This document shows, piece by piece, positions 22,873 to 23,095 of a DNA stretch of 23,095 nucleotides. The stretch spans positions 1 through 23,095 of the forward strand of contig HF986341.1 of NCBI GenBank assembly GCA_000432655.1, given 5' to 3'. This DNA comes from Bacteroides sp. CAG:1060. Lineage in GTDB: Bacteria > Bacteroidota > Bacteroidia > Bacteroidales > UBA932. The translations under genes were made by a program, and so were the position numbers. Under the pieces are notes generated by a model. That model was not told where the DNA came from. It did not search any database and worked only from the letters and a program-made list of their open reading frames with translations. Each line of letters opens with the position of its first letter. The stretch's first letter is position 1.

Positions 22873-22952
22873 TCTTTATTTCCCCGTTCACCAATGGCTC
22901 TTTGGTGAGATAGTCCCTTATTCGCAGAAAGCGTGAGCCACTTTAGACTCAT
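22869..22952 (-). CDS. Possible 27-residue leader peptide coupled to the vWA-like gene
   Basis: A minus-strand frame from the ATG at 22952-22950 encodes MSLKWLTLSANKGLSHQRAI and seven more residues. It ends in a TGA that overlaps the ATG of the vWA-like gene (ATGA). No signal, membrane segment or known motif is present, and the frame runs through the inverted repeats of the leader, so its sequence may be dictated by RNA structure. The overlap suits translational coupling, but with so short a frame chance is a real possibility. Confidence 0.25.
   Translation of the reverse strand: MSLKWLTLSANKGLSHQRAIGERGNKE
22888..22908 (-). promoter_or_regulatory. Hairpin just upstream of the motor operon start codon
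   Basis: TCACCAA (22888-22894) and TTGGTGA (22902-22908) form a perfect 7-bp stem with a 7-base loop, 15 bases before the ATG at 22872 in the message. It could influence translation initiation. No U-run follows, so it is not an intrinsic terminator. Confidence 0.5.
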
Positions 22953-23025
22953 TCTACTGATCGGCTCTGGACGGCCTCGCGTGACGAATAAGGTTCAGTT
23001 GCTCACGCTTTGCTATAGCGTGGGC
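22916..23025 (-). promoter_or_regulatory. Leader region with overlapping inverted repeats, possible RNA switch
   Basis: Three inverted repeats interlock here. CCTTATTCG (22916-22924) complements CGAATAAGG (22985-22993). AAAGCGTGAGC (22928-22938) complements GCTCACGCTTT (23001-23011). GCTCACGCT (23001-23009) can instead pair with AGCGTGGGC (23017-23025) across a 7-base loop with one G-U pair. The first two pairings are interleaved rather than nested, as in a pseudoknot, and the second and third exclude each other. A near-match -7 element, TATATCTG (minus strand, 23038-23031), would start transcription near 23025, at the edge of this block. Apart from the possible leader peptide I see no gene in 22873-23095. 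Confidence 0.45.
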
Positions 23026-23095
23026 GAACCCAGATATAGCCAAGCACAAGCGATTAAACATTATTCCCGTCACTACGAATTGTCCAGATTCATCA

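Noticed and set aside
22940..23095. A minus-strand frame entering from the window end and stopping near 22956, as a partial upstream gene.
   Set aside because: It encodes no recognisable motif and runs through the inverted repeats; there is not enough sequence to support a gene.
1..23095. CRISPR arrays, rRNA or tRNA genes.
   Set aside because: No regularly spaced short repeats and no recognisable rRNA or tRNA sequence were seen on either strand.

Overview
The window looks like a chromosomal segment from the order Bacteroidales. The signs are promoters of the Bacteroidetes type (TTG, about 20 bases, then TAnnTTTG), weak or absent Shine-Dalgarno sequences, SusD-less TonB receptor/DUF4249 pairs, a DUF1573 protein, a C10 (streptopain-type) protease and many lipoproteins. 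I cannot name the genus from sequence alone. All calls come from reading the sequence and from knowledge of protein families; no database search was possible.

Layout. (1) 1-4143 is housekeeping-like. A partial amidohydrolase on the minus strand carries an in-frame LysR-type helix-turn-helix at its N-terminus. Next come a small 2[4Fe-4S] ferredoxin and a divergent, overlapping trio on the plus strand: DUF1573 protein, topoisomerase IV subunit B (parE) and a PlsC-type acyltransferase. (2) 4154-14390, all minus strand, holds two related modules in tandem. Module A (transcribed first) is C10 cysteine protease, an unrecognised lipoprotein, DUF4249 lipoprotein and TonB-dependent receptor. Module B is S8 serine protease, DUF4249 lipoprotein and TonB-dependent receptor. 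A 73-bp direct repeat with one mismatch, made of the 3' end of the acyltransferase gene, flanks module B. It indicates duplication or insertion at that gene. The arrangement suggests surface or secreted proteolysis linked to outer-membrane uptake. (3) 14391-15064 is a scar with two opposed gene remnants, a helix-turn-helix tail and the C-terminal part of an AlbA/AAA_4-type ATP-binding regulator. It also holds the promoter of module A. (4) 15065-22872, minus strand, is one very tightly packed operon. In order of transcription it encodes a vWA-like lipoprotein, a helical protein of unknown family, a 1065-residue protein with an Hsp70/actin-type ATPase core, a MotA/TolQ/ZorA-like membrane protein with a long helical tail, a MotB/ZorB-like protein with an OmpA-like domain, a lipoprotein DNA/RNA non-specific nuclease, and a 36-residue single-span membrane protein. 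(5) 22873-23095 is a leader region rich in inverted repeats that could form alternative RNA structures.

The most interesting item is the operon in (4). It resembles Zorya anti-phage motors in its two membrane subunits but lacks the usual Zorya cytoplasmic partners (ZorC/ZorD, ZorE or ZorF/ZorG). It has instead an Hsp70-like ATPase, a vWA-like lipoprotein and an exported nuclease. A reasonable hypothesis is an envelope-spanning, ion-driven defence or conflict system; the sequence supports the components, while the function is inferred.
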